From NCBI RefSeq assembly GCF_000621545.1, contig NZ_JHYA01000002.1, positions 186,001 through 250,000 on the forward strand: DNA of 64,000 nt, given 5' to 3'. The first letter of the stretch is position 1. The number at the start of each line of letters is the position of its first letter. This document shows, in pieces, positions 1 through 9,187 of this stretch. Below the pieces are notes generated by a model, which saw nothing but the letters and a program-made list of their open reading frames with translations, was not told the DNA's origin and searched no databases. A program made the position numbers and the translations under genes. This stretch comes from Anaerovibrio lipolyticus LB2005 (GTDB lineage: Bacteria; Bacillota; Negativicutes; Selenomonadales; Selenomonadaceae).

Positions 1-2
1 CA

Positions 3-170
3 AAGCGTAAAATGTCTAAGGCTCGTCGTGATTCCCGTCGTGCCAACTGGAAGTTAGAGGTTCCTGGTTTCGTAGAGTGCCCACAGTGCCACGAGCCAAA
101 GATGCCTCATCATGTTTGCACAGAGTGTGGTTACTATGATGGCAAGGAAGTTATTTCCGCAGCTGAATAA
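3..170 (+). CDS. rpmF: 50S ribosomal protein L32, 5' end missing
   Basis: Structural protein of the large ribosomal subunit. The visible 55 residues run in frame from the window edge and contain the L32 zinc-ribbon layout CPQC near the middle and CTEC about 15 residues later, after a basic N-terminal part (SKARRDSRR). Only the first few codons are missing, since L32 is normally about 57-60 residues. In Firmicutes rpmF often sits just before the fapR-plsX lipid operon, as here. A strong terminator follows at once, so it is probably transcribed separately from fapR. Confidence 0.93.
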   Translation, partial: KRKMSKARRDSRRANWKLEVPGFVECPQCHEPKMPHHVCTECGYYDGKEVISAAE

Positions 171-181
171 TTGACTGCTGA

Positions 182-221
182 ATGAGCAGGCTTCAGGGCC
201 TGCTCATTTTTAATTTTTTCT
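182..221 (+). terminator. Rho-independent terminator after rpmF
   Basis: A perfect 10-bp stem (ATGAGCAGGC at 182-191 with GCCTGCTCAT at 198-207) closes a 6-nt loop and is followed by a T-rich tract. Confidence 0.9.
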
Positions 222-279
222 TGATAAATGTTTTAATTATACACACAATTCAAACATTTAGTAGTTGATAATATTTTTC

Positions 280-308
280 TTGCCTTTTCATTGGAAAATT
301 AATATAAT
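280..308 (+). promoter_or_regulatory. Sigma-A promoter of the fapR-fab operon
   Basis: TTGCCT (280-285), a 17-bp spacer and a perfect TATAAT (303-308). Transcription would start near 315 and leave an untranslated leader of about 185 nt before fapR. That leader can form small hairpins, for example TGTCAG at 375-380 with CTGACA at 427-432. Confidence 0.75.
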
Positions 309-317
309 CATAAGCAG

Positions 318-337
318 TTAGTAGGACTTGGTACTAA
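318..337 (+). promoter_or_regulatory. Putative FapR operator
   Basis: The 20-bp dyad TTAGTAGGACTTGGTACTAA lies directly over and after the expected transcription start of the fapR operon. Its arms TTAGTA and TACTAA are those of the FapR operator known from Bacillus, although the central spacing here is longer than I recall for Bacillus. Repression of its own operon, relieved by malonyl-CoA, is the known FapR mode. A related dyad occurs at 10051-10070. Confidence 0.7.
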
Positions 338-499
338 TTTTTGTAATCCACGGTTATTTCAACCGTTTATGAAGTGTCAGATTACCAAAGGGATTGATGT
401 ATTTAGGGATTAATTCATTTGTTAACCTGACAATTTGTATTGTTTGGAATGAAATGATTTTTGTGATATGATGGTTATGTTGTTTTAAAGGTGAGTACA

Positions 500-1060
500 A
501 TGGCGCGGGTAAAAAAGAAAGAAAGACATACACTCTTAATGCGTCAGGTCAGCGAAAAACCTTTTCTCACTGATGAAGAATTGGCCAAACTTTTAGAGGT
601 AAGTATCCAGACTATAAGGCTGGACCGTATGGAGCTGGGCATTCCTGAGGTGCGTGAGCGCATCCGCAGGGTAGCAGAAGAGGCTCGTGAAAAAGTAACC
701 ACTATTGAAAAGGATGATCTTGTAGGTGAACTCATAGATCTTCAGCCCGGACGTTCCGGTATATCTCTTTTGAAGATTACTGAGGATATGGTGTTTTCCA
801 AGAACCAGATTGCCAAGGGGCATTATATCTTTGCCCAAGCTAGTTCATTGGCTGTGGCTGTAATTAACGCACCAATGGCGTTGACCGGTGTGGCTAACAT
901 CAAGCATAAGGTCCCTGTTAAGCTGGGGGAGATGCTTGTGGCCAAAGCGGAAATTATTCGTCAGCGCAGCAATAAATTCTTTGTCTGGGTTAAGACCAGA
1001 AATGACAGGGAAGAAGTTTTTCGGGCAAAATTCATTGTGGTTTCGTTGACTGAGAATTAA
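500..1060 (+). CDS. fapR: Fatty acid and phospholipid biosynthesis repressor FapR
   Basis: Malonyl-CoA-responsive repressor of membrane lipid genes. The N-terminal 60 residues form a DeoR-like helix-turn-helix (LTDEELAKLLEVSIQTIRLDR), joined by a linker helix to a thioesterase-like hot-dog domain (about residues 75-186) that binds malonyl-CoA in known FapR proteins. The length of 186 residues matches the family. I chose ATG at 500 rather than the in-frame GTG at 491, because AAGGTGAG lies at a suitable distance from the ATG. It is first gene of the lipid operon, 14 nt before plsX, and has a dyad operator at its promoter, which fits autoregulation. Confidence 0.92.
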   Translation: MARVKKKERHTLLMRQVSEKPFLTDEELAKLLEVSIQTIRLDRMELGIPEVRERIRRVAEEAREKVTTIEKDDLVGELIDLQPGRSGISLLKITEDMVFSKNQIAKGHYIFAQASSLAVAVINAPMALTGVANIKHKVPVKLGEMLVAKAEIIRQRSNKFFVWVKTRNDREEVFRAKFIVVSLTEN

Positions 1061-1074
1061 TAGGAGGCTCAAAA

Positions 1075-2106
1075 TTGAAACTTGCAGTAGATGCAATGGG
1101 CGGTGATTACGCTCCAAAGCAGATAGTCATGGGGGCAATTGAGGCCGTTAAAAAATATGACTGTGAAATAGTCCTGGTAGGCGACCGGGAGAAAATAGAA
1201 GCTGAGATAAAGGCAAATAATGCACAGAATCTCGATAGATTGACTATTCACCATACCACTGAGGTTATTGAAATGGGAGAGCATCCTGTGGAGGCTGTCA
1301 GAAAAAAGAAGGACTCCAGTCTGGTGGTGGCAACTAAGCTGGTAAAAACTGGTGAATGTGACGGAGTACTGTCAGCTGGCAGTACTGGTGCTGCAACTAC
1401 AGCAGCTACCCTGTTTCTTCGTACTATTAAGGGCGTGGATAAGCCGTCTATAGCTACTCCGCTTCCTACAAAGGATGGGCTTGTTCTCCTCTTGGATTCT
1501 GGGGCAATCGTTGACAGTAAACCAAAGGACCTTACAGAGATGGCTCTTATGGGTTCCATTTATAGTCAGTATGTATATGGTATAGATAATCCTAAGGTGG
1601 GACTTCTCAACGTTGGTGAAGAGGAAACCAAGGGAAATAAAAAAGTCCAGGCTACATACCCAATGCTTAAGGGCATGAACTCCATAAATTTCATCGGAAA
1701 TGTGGAAGGACGCGATATTCCTACGGGAATGGCAGATGTTGTAATTTGCGATGGATTTGTTGGAAATATTGTGTTAAAATTTGCTGAGGGTTTGGCAGTA
1801 ACATTATTGGATTTGATTAAGGATGCCATTAAAAATGGTGGTATTTTCGCCAAGCTTGGTGCGGTGCTTGTTATGCCTGCACTAAAAAAGCTGGGAAAAC
1901 GACTTGATGTTACAGAGTATGGTGGCGCACCTTTACTTGGTGTTAATGGCTGCTGTATAATATGCCATGGTTCTTCCAATGCAAAGTCAATTTGCAGTGC
2001 AATTAACGTTGCCAACGAATATGTTAAAAATAATGTGGTTGACCGCATTAGGGATAGCATAGAGAAGGAGGAGATGCTGGCGAATGACAACGATGAAGAA
2101 AAATAA
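1075..2106 (+). CDS. plsX: Phosphate acyltransferase PlsX
   Basis: Makes acyl-phosphate from acyl-ACP for glycerol-3-phosphate acylation, the first committed step of phospholipid synthesis. The N-terminus MKLAVDAMGGDYAPKQ is the typical PlsX start, and the glycine-rich segments LSAGSTGA and VGEEETKGN are present. The TTG start has a strong AGGAGG site. The length of 343 residues is normal for the family. Its 3' end overlaps fabH by 23 nt, so the two are probably translationally coupled. Confidence 0.96.
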   Translation: MKLAVDAMGGDYAPKQIVMGAIEAVKKYDCEIVLVGDREKIEAEIKANNAQNLDRLTIHHTTEVIEMGEHPVEAVRKKKDSSLVVATKLVKTGECDGVLSAGSTGAATTAATLFLRTIKGVDKPSIATPLPTKDGLVLLLDSGAIVDSKPKDLTEMALMGSIYSQYVYGIDNPKVGLLNVGEEETKGNKKVQATYPMLKGMNSINFIGNVEGRDIPTGMADVVICDGFVGNIVLKFAEGLAVTLLDLIKDAIKNGGIFAKLGAVLVMPALKKLGKRLDVTEYGGAPLLGVNGCCIICHGSSNAKSICSAINVANEYVKNNVVDRIRDSIEKEEMLANDNDEEK

Positions 2107-3091
2107 TGCAGGCATCTTGGGAACAGGCTTTTATGTTCCAGAGAAAATATTAACTAATGATGATTTATCAAAAATAGTAGATACAAGTGATGAATGGATT
2201 ACGGAACGCACTGGTATTAAGGAGCGCCGTATAGCAGCTGATGATGAGGCAACCTCTGATTTGTCCATGAAGGCAGCAGAACAGGCCTTGGCCGATGCCA
2301 GAGTGTCTCCGGAGGAGCTTGATCTTATTATTGTATGTACTCTTACATCCGATAGAATTATTCCGTCCACGGCTTGTATGCTCCAGACACGTTTAGGTGC
2401 CAAGAAAGCAGCAGCCTTTGATTTATCAGCAGCTTGCTCCGGCTTTGCCTATGGGCTTAGTGTAGCAGCTCAGTTTATCGAGACTGGTGCCTATAAAAAG
2501 GCTTTGGTTGTTGGTGCGGAAACCCTTTCCAAGTATATTAACTGGGAAGACCGCAACACATGTGTACTTTTCGGTGATGGAGCAGGTGCGGCAGTCCTGG
2601 GACAAGTTGAGGATGGTTATGGTATTCTTAGCTTTGATCTGGGCAGTGATGGCTCCGGCGGGGATGCAATTCAGATTCCTTCCAGTGGCAGCCGTTTACC
2701 TGTCAGCAAGGAAACAATAGATCAGCGACTTAATCTGATTCACATGAATGGCAAGGAAGTCTTTAAGTTTGCCGTTAAGGCTATGGGCAATACTGTGAAG
2801 CATTCCCTGGAAAAGATTGATATGCCACAGGAGCAGATTGATTGGCTGGTACCTCATCAAGCTAATATCAGAATTATTCAGTCCGCAGCCAAAAGATTGG
2901 CAATGCCTATGGATAAGGTGATATTAACTGTTCAGAAATATGGAAATATGTCAGCGGCTTGCATTCCAATAGCATTGGCCGAAGCTGCTGCTGAGAAGCG
3001 CTTTAAAAAAGGCGATATAATAGCACTGTCTGGTTTTGGCGCTGGCCTGACCTGGGCATCATGCATAATCAGATGGTCTAAGGAGGATTAA
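2084..3091 (+). CDS. fabH: 3-oxoacyl-ACP synthase III FabH
   Basis: Condenses acetyl-CoA or a branched primer with malonyl-ACP to start fatty acid synthesis. The catalytic Cys lies in SAACSGFA, the His in VPHQANIRI and the Asn in YGNMSAAC. The last motif is usually GNTSAAS, so Thr-to-Met and Ser-to-Cys changes occur next to the catalytic Asn. The length of 335 residues is normal. The ATG at 2084 follows GGAGGAG inside plsX. Confidence 0.96.
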   Translation: MTTMKKNNAGILGTGFYVPEKILTNDDLSKIVDTSDEWITERTGIKERRIAADDEATSDLSMKAAEQALADARVSPEELDLIIVCTLTSDRIIPSTACMLQTRLGAKKAAAFDLSAACSGFAYGLSVAAQFIETGAYKKALVVGAETLSKYINWEDRNTCVLFGDGAGAAVLGQVEDGYGILSFDLGSDGSGGDAIQIPSSGSRLPVSKETIDQRLNLIHMNGKEVFKFAVKAMGNTVKHSLEKIDMPQEQIDWLVPHQANIRIIQSAAKRLAMPMDKVILTVQKYGNMSAACIPIALAEAAAEKRFKKGDIIALSGFGAGLTWASCIIRWSKED

Positions 3092-3092
3092 C

Positions 3093-4040
3093 ATGTTTGA
3101 GGAAAATCCAATTTGTAAGTTATTGAATATCAAGTACCCTATTTTTCAGGGCGGCATGGCATGGATTGGTACAGCAGAGCTGGCATCCGCAGTATCCAAT
3201 GCAGGCGGTCTTGGTATTATTGGCGCAGGTCACATGCCTCCGGATATTTTGAGAGCAGAGATTCAGAAGGCTAAGAAATGGACTGACAAGCCATTCGGTG
3301 TAAATATAATGCTCATGTCTCCTTTTGTTAAGGAGGTTATGCAGGTAGTTGTGGACGAGCGTGTAGCTGTTGTAACAACTGGTGCGGGCAACCCTGCTGA
3401 ATATTTGCCAGCTCTTAAAGAGGTTGGTACCAAGGTTATCCCGGTAGTTGCATCTGTTGCACTTGCCAAGCGTTTGGTTCGTTCTGGAGTTGATGCAGTT
3501 ATTGCCGAGGGTACTGAGTCTGGTGGCCACATCGGTGATATTACCACTATGGCTTTGGTTCCACAGGTAGTAGATGCTGTTGATGTACCAGTTATTGCAG
3601 CTGGTGGTATTGGTGATTCCCGTGGAATTACAGCAGCGATTGCTCTTGGTGCTTCTGGCGTTCAGATGGGTACCCGTTTTGTAGTATCTGAGGAGTGTAT
3701 TGCTCATGAAAACTACAAGAATCTTGTGCTGAAGGCAAAGGATCGTTCCACTGTTGTTACTGGACGTTCCACTGGTCATCCTGTACGAGTAATCAGTAAT
3801 AAGATGACCCGTGAGTACGCGGAGCTTGAGGCTAAGCAGACTCCTGTGGAGGAACTGGAGAAGTTTGGTGCTGGCCGTCTGAACCTTGCAACCCATAAGG
3901 GCGACGTTGAAAATGGTTCCGTTATGATTGGTCAGATTTCTGGCATGCTGGATGAAATTAAGCCAGTTGCTGTTATTATGGAAGAACTTGTTTCCGGTCT
4001 TGCAGCTGCAAGAGATAGAGTTGTGGCTTTTTCAAAATAA
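3093..4040 (+). CDS. fabK: Enoyl-ACP reductase II (FMN-dependent) FabK
   Basis: Reduces enoyl-ACP in the last step of each elongation cycle. It is a TIM-barrel flavoprotein of the nitronate monooxygenase superfamily: the start has YPIFQGGMAWIG, the middle has EGTESGGHIG and PVIAAGGIGD, and then GVQMGTRF, which bind FMN phosphate in FabK. It lies 1 nt after fabH and before fabD, the usual FabK position in Firmicutes that lack FabI. A second, more diverged FabK-like gene follows acpP, and this copy is the likelier true reductase. Confidence 0.93.
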   Translation: MFEENPICKLLNIKYPIFQGGMAWIGTAELASAVSNAGGLGIIGAGHMPPDILRAEIQKAKKWTDKPFGVNIMLMSPFVKEVMQVVVDERVAVVTTGAGNPAEYLPALKEVGTKVIPVVASVALAKRLVRSGVDAVIAEGTESGGHIGDITTMALVPQVVDAVDVPVIAAGGIGDSRGITAAIALGASGVQMGTRFVVSEECIAHENYKNLVLKAKDRSTVVTGRSTGHPVRVISNKMTREYAELEAKQTPVEELEKFGAGRLNLATHKGDVENGSVMIGQISGMLDEIKPVAVIMEELVSGLAAARDRVVAFSK

Positions 4041-4074
4041 TAATGTGATAATATAATAGTATGGAGAATATAAA

Positions 4075-5016
4075 ATGAGTAAACTTGCTTTTGTTTTCCC
4101 TGGACAGGGCGCACAGAAGGTTGGTATGGGTAAGGACTTCTATGATCACTACGATGTGGCAAAGAAGCTCTTTAAAGAGGCTGATGAGGCACTTGGATAT
4201 TCTATAATGAAGATGTGCTTCGAGGGTCCTGAGGAAGATTTGAAGCTGACTGCAAATACTCAGCCAGCAATTCTTACCATTAGCTGTATTGCCAATGAGA
4301 TTCTGAAGGAAAATGGTGTTCAGCCTGATATTACTGGCGGTCATTCTTTAGGTGAGTATTCCGCTTTGGTTGCCGCTGGTGTACTGAAGTTCCAGGATGC
4401 GGTTGCTTTGGTTCATAAGCGTGGCGAGTTCATGCAGGAGGCTGTTCCAGTAGGTGAAGGCGGCATGGCTGCTATTATTGGCGTAGATCGTGACAAGATT
4501 ATTGAAATCTGTGAGGCTATCAATGCTGAGAGCCCTGTACAGGCTGTTAATCTGAACTGCCCTGGTCAGACAGTTATTGCTGGTGCAACCTTAGGCGTAG
4601 AGAAGGCTGTTGAGGAGCTGAAGGCAGCTGGTGCCAAGAAGGCCGTTATTTTGCCAGTAAGTGCTCCATTCCACAGCACACTTATGAAGCCAGCAGCTGA
4701 GAAGCTGGCTGTAGAGCTTGATAAGGTAACCATGTCTGATGCCAAGATCCCTGTAGTAGCAAATGTTAATGCTCATGTTCTTACCAATGCTGATGAGATT
4801 AAGACAGCTTTGGTAGCCCAGGCTGCAAGCCCAGTTCTCTGGGAGGATTGTGTAGCCCAGATGCAGGCATTTGGTGCTGATACCCTCTTGGAGGCAGGCC
4901 CTGGTAAGACCCTCTGTGGCTTCAATCGTAGAATCGATAAGGCCATTAAGAGCCTTAATGTTGAAGATGTTGAGTCCTTAGAAAAAACGCTTGACTATTT
5001 CAAGGAGGTTCGCTAA
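4075..5016 (+). CDS. fabD: Malonyl-CoA:ACP transacylase FabD
   Basis: Loads malonyl groups onto ACP. It shows the N-terminal FPGQGAQ motif, the nucleophile Ser in GHSLGEYSAL and the catalytic His in SAPFHSTLM. The length of 313 residues is typical. The 34-nt gap after fabK and the GGAGAATAT site before the ATG keep it in the operon. Confidence 0.96.
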   Translation: MSKLAFVFPGQGAQKVGMGKDFYDHYDVAKKLFKEADEALGYSIMKMCFEGPEEDLKLTANTQPAILTISCIANEILKENGVQPDITGGHSLGEYSALVAAGVLKFQDAVALVHKRGEFMQEAVPVGEGGMAAIIGVDRDKIIEICEAINAESPVQAVNLNCPGQTVIAGATLGVEKAVEELKAAGAKKAVILPVSAPFHSTLMKPAAEKLAVELDKVTMSDAKIPVVANVNAHVLTNADEIKTALVAQAASPVLWEDCVAQMQAFGADTLLEAGPGKTLCGFNRRIDKAIKSLNVEDVESLEKTLDYFKEVR

Positions 5017-5017
5017 T

Positions 5018-5761
5018 ATGCTTTTAGATGGAAAGTCTGCCCTTGTTACGGGCGGTTCCCGTGGTATAGGCCGTGCCATTGCAATCAAGCTGGCATCTGA
5101 GGGTGCTGCAGTTGCTATTAATTATGCTGGCAACGCAAAGGCTGCTGAAGAAGTTAAGTCCATTATTGAAGCAGCTGGCGGCAAGGCTATGATTGTACAG
5201 GCCGATGTATCCAACGGCGAGTCCGTTGATGCTATGATTAAGGAAGTAGTTGATACATTCGGTGGCATTGATATTCTTGTAAATAATGCTGGTATTACCC
5301 GTGATGGTCTTCTTATGAGAATGAAGGAAGAGGATTGGGATGCAGTTATTAATACTAACCTTAAGGGCGTATTCTACTGCACCAAGGCCGTTTCCAAGCT
5401 CATGATGAAGAAGCGGGCAGGCCGCATTGTAAATATGGCTTCTGTAGTTGGTCTTACTGGTAATGCCGGTCAGGCGAACTATTCTGCAGCCAAGGCTGGT
5501 GTTATTGGTTTTTCCAAGACCATGGCAAAGGAGCTTGCTTCCCGTGGTATTACCGTAAATATGGTAGCACCAGGCTATATAGATACCGACATGACCTCCG
5601 TACTTCCAGAGAATGTTCGTGAGGCTATGGTAGCAGGTATTCCACTGGGCAGAGTTGGCGCGCCAGAGGACGTTGCCAATGCAGTTCTGTTCCTGGTGTC
5701 TGATAATGCATCTTATGTTACTGGCCAGGTCATCAATGTTGATGGCGGCATGGTTATGTAA
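5018..5761 (+). CDS. fabG: 3-oxoacyl-ACP reductase FabG
   Basis: NADPH-dependent short-chain dehydrogenase that reduces 3-oxoacyl-ACP. It has the Rossmann motif TGGSRGIG, the NNAG motif, the active-site Ser in NMASVVG, and YSAAK (catalytic Tyr and Lys). The ATG at 5018 follows AAGGAGG and starts 1 nt after the fabD stop, giving a normal 247 residues. A longer in-frame start inside fabD (4991) is less likely. Confidence 0.96.
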   Translation: MLLDGKSALVTGGSRGIGRAIAIKLASEGAAVAINYAGNAKAAEEVKSIIEAAGGKAMIVQADVSNGESVDAMIKEVVDTFGGIDILVNNAGITRDGLLMRMKEEDWDAVINTNLKGVFYCTKAVSKLMMKKRAGRIVNMASVVGLTGNAGQANYSAAKAGVIGFSKTMAKELASRGITVNMVAPGYIDTDMTSVLPENVREAMVAGIPLGRVGAPEDVANAVLFLVSDNASYVTGQVINVDGGMVM

Positions 5762-5803
5762 CATAGTCTATAGATGAAACTTGTTTGAGGAGGTGAACCA
5801 TAC

Positions 5804-6034
5804 ATGTCTACTTTTGAGAAAGTAAGAGATATCGTTGTTGATCAGTTAAGTGTAGATGCTGATGATGTTGCAATCGAGTCCACTTTTATCGATGATTTAG
5901 GCGCTGATTCTCTTGATATTGTTGAGCTCATCATGGCTTTTGAGGAGGAGTTCGGCATCGAAATTCCAGATAGCGCAGCTGAAAAGATTAAGACCGTTCA
6001 GGACGTTGTAACTTTCATTGACCAGAACAAATAA
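5804..6034 (+). CDS. acpP: Acyl carrier protein
   Basis: Carries the growing acyl chain on phosphopantetheine attached to the Ser of [10 protein letters not shown]. It is 76 residues long, strongly acidic, and preceded by GGAGGTG. It lies 42 nt after fabG in the same operon. A GC-rich hairpin follows and may lower transcription into the downstream genes. Confidence 0.97.
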   Translation: MSTFEKVRDIVVDQLSVDADDVAIESTFIDDLGADSLDIVELIMAFEEEFGIEIPDSAAEKIKTVQDVVTFIDQNK

Positions 6035-6055
6035 GCTTTTTGCGTCTTACCTTTA

Positions 6056-6090
6056 AGAAAGTCCCGTGAAGTTACTTCGCGGGATTTTCT
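6056..6090 (+). terminator. Hairpin between acpP and the second FabK-like gene
   Basis: TCCCGTGAAG (62-71 of the 6000s) pairs with CTTCGCGGGA (75-84) around a 3-nt loop and is followed by TTTTC. The T tract is short, so this may be a partial terminator or a processing or stability hairpin inside the operon rather than its end, because the next genes are also fatty acid genes. Confidence 0.55.
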
Positions 6091-6129
6091 AAAGAAGGTA
6101 AGTACCGCCCCATGAATGGAGGAGTAATT

Positions 6130-7074
6130 TTGAAGCTTCCTGAACTTAAAATTGGCGATAAAATTGCAAAGATGCCAATTATTCAAGGCGGCATGGCGAT
6201 ACGTTTATCTACTGGCAGACTGGCTGCAGCCGTTGCAAATCAAGGCGGTATCGGCCTGATTGCTGCATCTGGCATGACCAATGATGAGCTTCGTTATGAG
6301 ATCAGGATGGCCCGTGCACTGTCAAAGGGTATTATCGGTATCAATATCATGTTTGCCGCAAAGAAATTTGCAGAGATCGTAAACACTGCTATTGATGAAG
6401 GTATTGACCTTGTGGTTGCTGGTGCAGGCTTTTCCCGTGATATATTTGGCCTTGGCCAGAAATCTGGAACTCCAGTTGTTCCAATTGTATCATCAGTAAA
6501 ATTAGCGAAAATTTCTCAGCGTCTTGGTGCCGCAGCTATTATAGTTGAAGGCAAGGAGGCAGGCGGTCATCTTGGAACTGATCAGTCTATCAAGACGATC
6601 ATTCCTGATATCGTTGATGCTGTGGACATTCCTGTAATTGCTGCAGGTGGTGTCCTCCATGGCCAGGATATTGCTGATTTAATAAAAATGGGCGTAAGTG
6701 GTGTCCAGATGGGCTCCCGCTTTGCTGCCAGTGTTGAGGCTAACAGTGCCCCAGCCTTGAAAGAATATTATTTAAAGGCAAAGCCAGAGGATGTTGTGGT
6801 TATCCATAGTCCAGTAGGCTTGCCAGGCCGTGCAGTTAGAAATCCATGGGCTGCTAGAATCATGGATGGTCCTGTACCGCCAACTAAATGTGATAACTGT
6901 CTTAAGGCTTGCAAGCATAACTTCTGCATTATAAGAGCTCTTAGCCGTGCTCAGCAGGGGGATGTTGAAACAGGTCTTGTGTTTACTGGTGAATATTTAC
7001 CGACTATAGATAAAATATTGACTGTAGAAGAAATTTTCCAGCAGCTTAAGGCAGAACTTGCTGCTATTAATTGA
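6130..7074 (+). CDS. FabK-like / nitronate monooxygenase family flavoprotein with a Cys cluster
   Basis: An FMN TIM-barrel protein: PIIQGGMA near the start, [18 protein letters not shown] and GVQMGSRF, as in FabK and 2-nitropropane dioxygenases. Residues around 260-275 hold the extra motif [13 protein letters not shown], which is absent from the other FabK copy at 3093 and could bind a metal or Fe-S centre. I chose the TTG at 6130 because GGAGGAG lies 6 nt before it; ATG 6112 lies before that site. Its place between acpP and fabF suggests a lipid role, possibly a second enoyl reductase, but a nitronate monooxygenase-type activity cannot be excluded. Confidence 0.75.
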   Translation: MKLPELKIGDKIAKMPIIQGGMAIRLSTGRLAAAVANQGGIGLIAASGMTNDELRYEIRMARALSKGIIGINIMFAAKKFAEIVNTAIDEGIDLVVAGAGFSRDIFGLGQKSGTPVVPIVSSVKLAKISQRLGAAAIIVEGKEAGGHLGTDQSIKTIIPDIVDAVDIPVIAAGGVLHGQDIADLIKMGVSGVQMGSRFAASVEANSAPALKEYYLKAKPEDVVVIHSPVGLPGRAVRNPWAARIMDGPVPPTKCDNCLKACKHNFCIIRALSRAQQGDVETGLVFTGEYLPTIDKILTVEEIFQQLKAELAAIN

Positions 7075-7091
7075 ATTGTGAGGTGTTAATT

Positions 7092-8336
7092 TTGTCTAAT
7101 CGCGTTGTAATTACCGGCCTTGGCGTAATCAGCCCAGTTGGTACTGGCAAGGATGTTTTTTGGAATTCCCTGCTGGAAGGCAAAAACGGAATTGATAAAA
7201 TTACTCGTTTTGATGCATCTGAGTACAAGTCTCAGATTGCTGGCGAGGTAAAAGATTTTGATCCAGCTGATTACATGGATAAGAAAGAGGCTAAGCGCAT
7301 TGACCGCTATGCCCAGTTTGCAGTTGCTGCAGCAAAGATGGCTGTAGAGGATGCAAAGCTCGATCTTGAGGCTGAGGATTGCGACCGTATCGGTACCTTC
7401 GTAGGTAGTGGTATTGGTGGTATCGAAACCATGCATGGGCAGTATCAGAAATTGTTCGAAAAGGGACCTAGCAAGATTAGTCCGTTTTTTATTCCAATGA
7501 TGATTGCCAACATGGCCTCTGGTCATGTTTCCATCGCTTTGGGTTTACGCGGCCCAAGCAGCTGTGTTGTAACTGCTTGTGCAACTGGTACCAATAACAT
7601 TGGTGATGCTTTCCGCGTTCTTCAGCGTGGCGAGGCAGATGTTATGGTAGCTGGTGGTACTGAGGCAAGTATTTCTGAGGCAGCTGTAGCAGGTTTCTGC
7701 TCCATGAAGGCACTGTGTAGTGACCACAATGATGATCCGGCACATGCTTCCAGACCATTTGATGCTAACCGCAGCGGTTTCATCATGGGTGAGGGCGCTG
7801 GTATTGTAGTACTGGAGACCCTTGAGCATGCTGAAAAACGTGGTGCTCATATCTATGCTGAGATTGTGGGCTATGCTTCCAACAATGATGCTTATCATAT
7901 CACTTCCCCAGCTCCTAACGGTGAAGTGGCTGCAAAGTGCATGGCTAAGGCTCTTGCTGATGCAGGCTTGGAGGCAGCTGAGGTTGATTACATCAATGCT
8001 CATGGTACTTCCACTCATTTAAATGATGAGACTGAAACTCAGGCTATTAAGGCTGTTTGGGGCGAGCATGCAAAGGATGTTTCCGTAAGCTCCATTAAGT
8101 CCATGACTGGTCACCTTCTTGGTGCTGCCGGTGGAATTGAGTGTATTGCTACTGCTTTGTCTGTAGAAAATGATATGCTTCCACCTACCATCAATTATGA
8201 GACTCCAGATGAGGGCCTGGATCTCGATTATGTACCTAACAAGGCAAAGGCAAAGACTGTTCGCGCTGCATTGTCCAATAATCTTGGCTTTGGCGGACAT
8301 AACGCTTGTATTGTATTAAAAAAATATTCTAAGTAA
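7092..8336 (+). CDS. fabF: 3-oxoacyl-ACP synthase II FabF
   Basis: Elongating condensing enzyme. The catalytic Cys is in VTACATG, and the two His are in NAHGTST and SMTGHLLGA. The length from TTG 7092 is 414 residues, the usual FabF size, with GAGGTG in front of this start. The longer reading from 7071 adds seven residues before the family start ([16 protein letters not shown]). It follows the FabK-like gene closely and precedes rnc by 18 nt. Confidence 0.96.
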   Translation: MSNRVVITGLGVISPVGTGKDVFWNSLLEGKNGIDKITRFDASEYKSQIAGEVKDFDPADYMDKKEAKRIDRYAQFAVAAAKMAVEDAKLDLEAEDCDRIGTFVGSGIGGIETMHGQYQKLFEKGPSKISPFFIPMMIANMASGHVSIALGLRGPSSCVVTACATGTNNIGDAFRVLQRGEADVMVAGGTEASISEAAVAGFCSMKALCSDHNDDPAHASRPFDANRSGFIMGEGAGIVVLETLEHAEKRGAHIYAEIVGYASNNDAYHITSPAPNGEVAAKCMAKALADAGLEAAEVDYINAHGTSTHLNDETETQAIKAVWGEHAKDVSVSSIKSMTGHLLGAAGGIECIATALSVENDMLPPTINYETPDEGLDLDYVPNKAKAKTVRAALSNNLGFGGHNACIVLKKYSK

Positions 8337-8354
8337 GAAGTTGAGTGATTTATT

Positions 8355-9071
8355 ATGGTTGAGCGTGTGACTGCAGAACGCAGGAGGCGCTTGGAAGGAC
8401 TTGCAGGTCAGCTGGGTGTGCGCTTTAGGCACATTGGTTGGCTTCATCAGGCCCTTACCCACACCTCTTATGCAAATGAGTCTCGCATTCGTGTAGAGCA
8501 TAATGAACGCTTGGAGTTTTTAGGAGATGCGGTGCTGGAGCTTGCTATCAGCACCTATCTTTTTAAACATTTCCCAGAACTTCCTGAGGGAGATCTTACT
8601 AAATCCAGAGCAGCTGTCGTTTGTGAGGCAAGTCTTTCCAGTCGTGCAGCTGAGCTTAATCTGGGTGATTATCTGCTTTTGGGTCACGGAGAACAAAGCT
8701 CCGGTGGCCGCAAACGTGCTTCTATTTTGGAGGATGCCTTTGAAGCAGTAATTGGGGCAATTTATATGGACCAGGGATGGGCTTGTGCCCAGGCCTACGT
8801 CATCCGTCAGTTGGAGGAACACCTTGAACAGGTGGAAAATGGTGTATCCACAGTGAAGGATTATAAAACGATGCTTCAGGAGCTGGTTCAGCGACATGGA
8901 GAAAATAAAATCTCCTACTGCATGATTGGCTCAGATGGTCCCGATCACGCCAAAGTGTTTAAATTTGAAGTAAGGCTTAATGATGAAGTTTTAGGAATTG
9001 GAACCGGCCCAAGCAAAAAGGCCGCCGAACAGCAGGCTGCCAAGCAAGCTCTAGAAAAAATGAATAAATAA
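8355..9071 (+). CDS. rnc: Ribonuclease III
   Basis: Cuts double-stranded RNA in rRNA maturation and mRNA decay. The RNase III signature ERLEFLGDAVLELAIS is near residue 55, with the second acidic site in EDAFEAVIGAIYMDQG. A C-terminal double-stranded RNA-binding domain includes GTGPSKKAAEQQAAKQAL. The length of 238 residues is typical. It closes the lipid operon, a common Firmicutes order (acpP/fabF then rnc), and a strong terminator follows. Confidence 0.96.
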   Translation: MVERVTAERRRRLEGLAGQLGVRFRHIGWLHQALTHTSYANESRIRVEHNERLEFLGDAVLELAISTYLFKHFPELPEGDLTKSRAAVVCEASLSSRAAELNLGDYLLLGHGEQSSGGRKRASILEDAFEAVIGAIYMDQGWACAQAYVIRQLEEHLEQVENGVSTVKDYKTMLQELVQRHGENKISYCMIGSDGPDHAKVFKFEVRLNDEVLGIGTGPSKKAAEQQAAKQALEKMNK

Positions 9072-9073
9072 TT

Positions 9074-9110
9074 AAAGGACTGTTGCGTTATTGGCAACAG
9101 TCCTTTATTA
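9074..9110 (+). terminator. Terminator of the fapR-rnc operon
   Basis: A perfect 13-bp stem, AAAGGACTGTTGC (9074-9086) with GCAACAGTCCTTT (9094-9106), closes a 7-nt loop and is followed by a T-rich stretch. Confidence 0.92.
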
Positions 9111-9187
9111 TTAGAGGTAAGAGAACACGGTTAAATATTTCTATATGAGCGATTATTCTAATATATTGCATTATGGGAGGTAATAAT

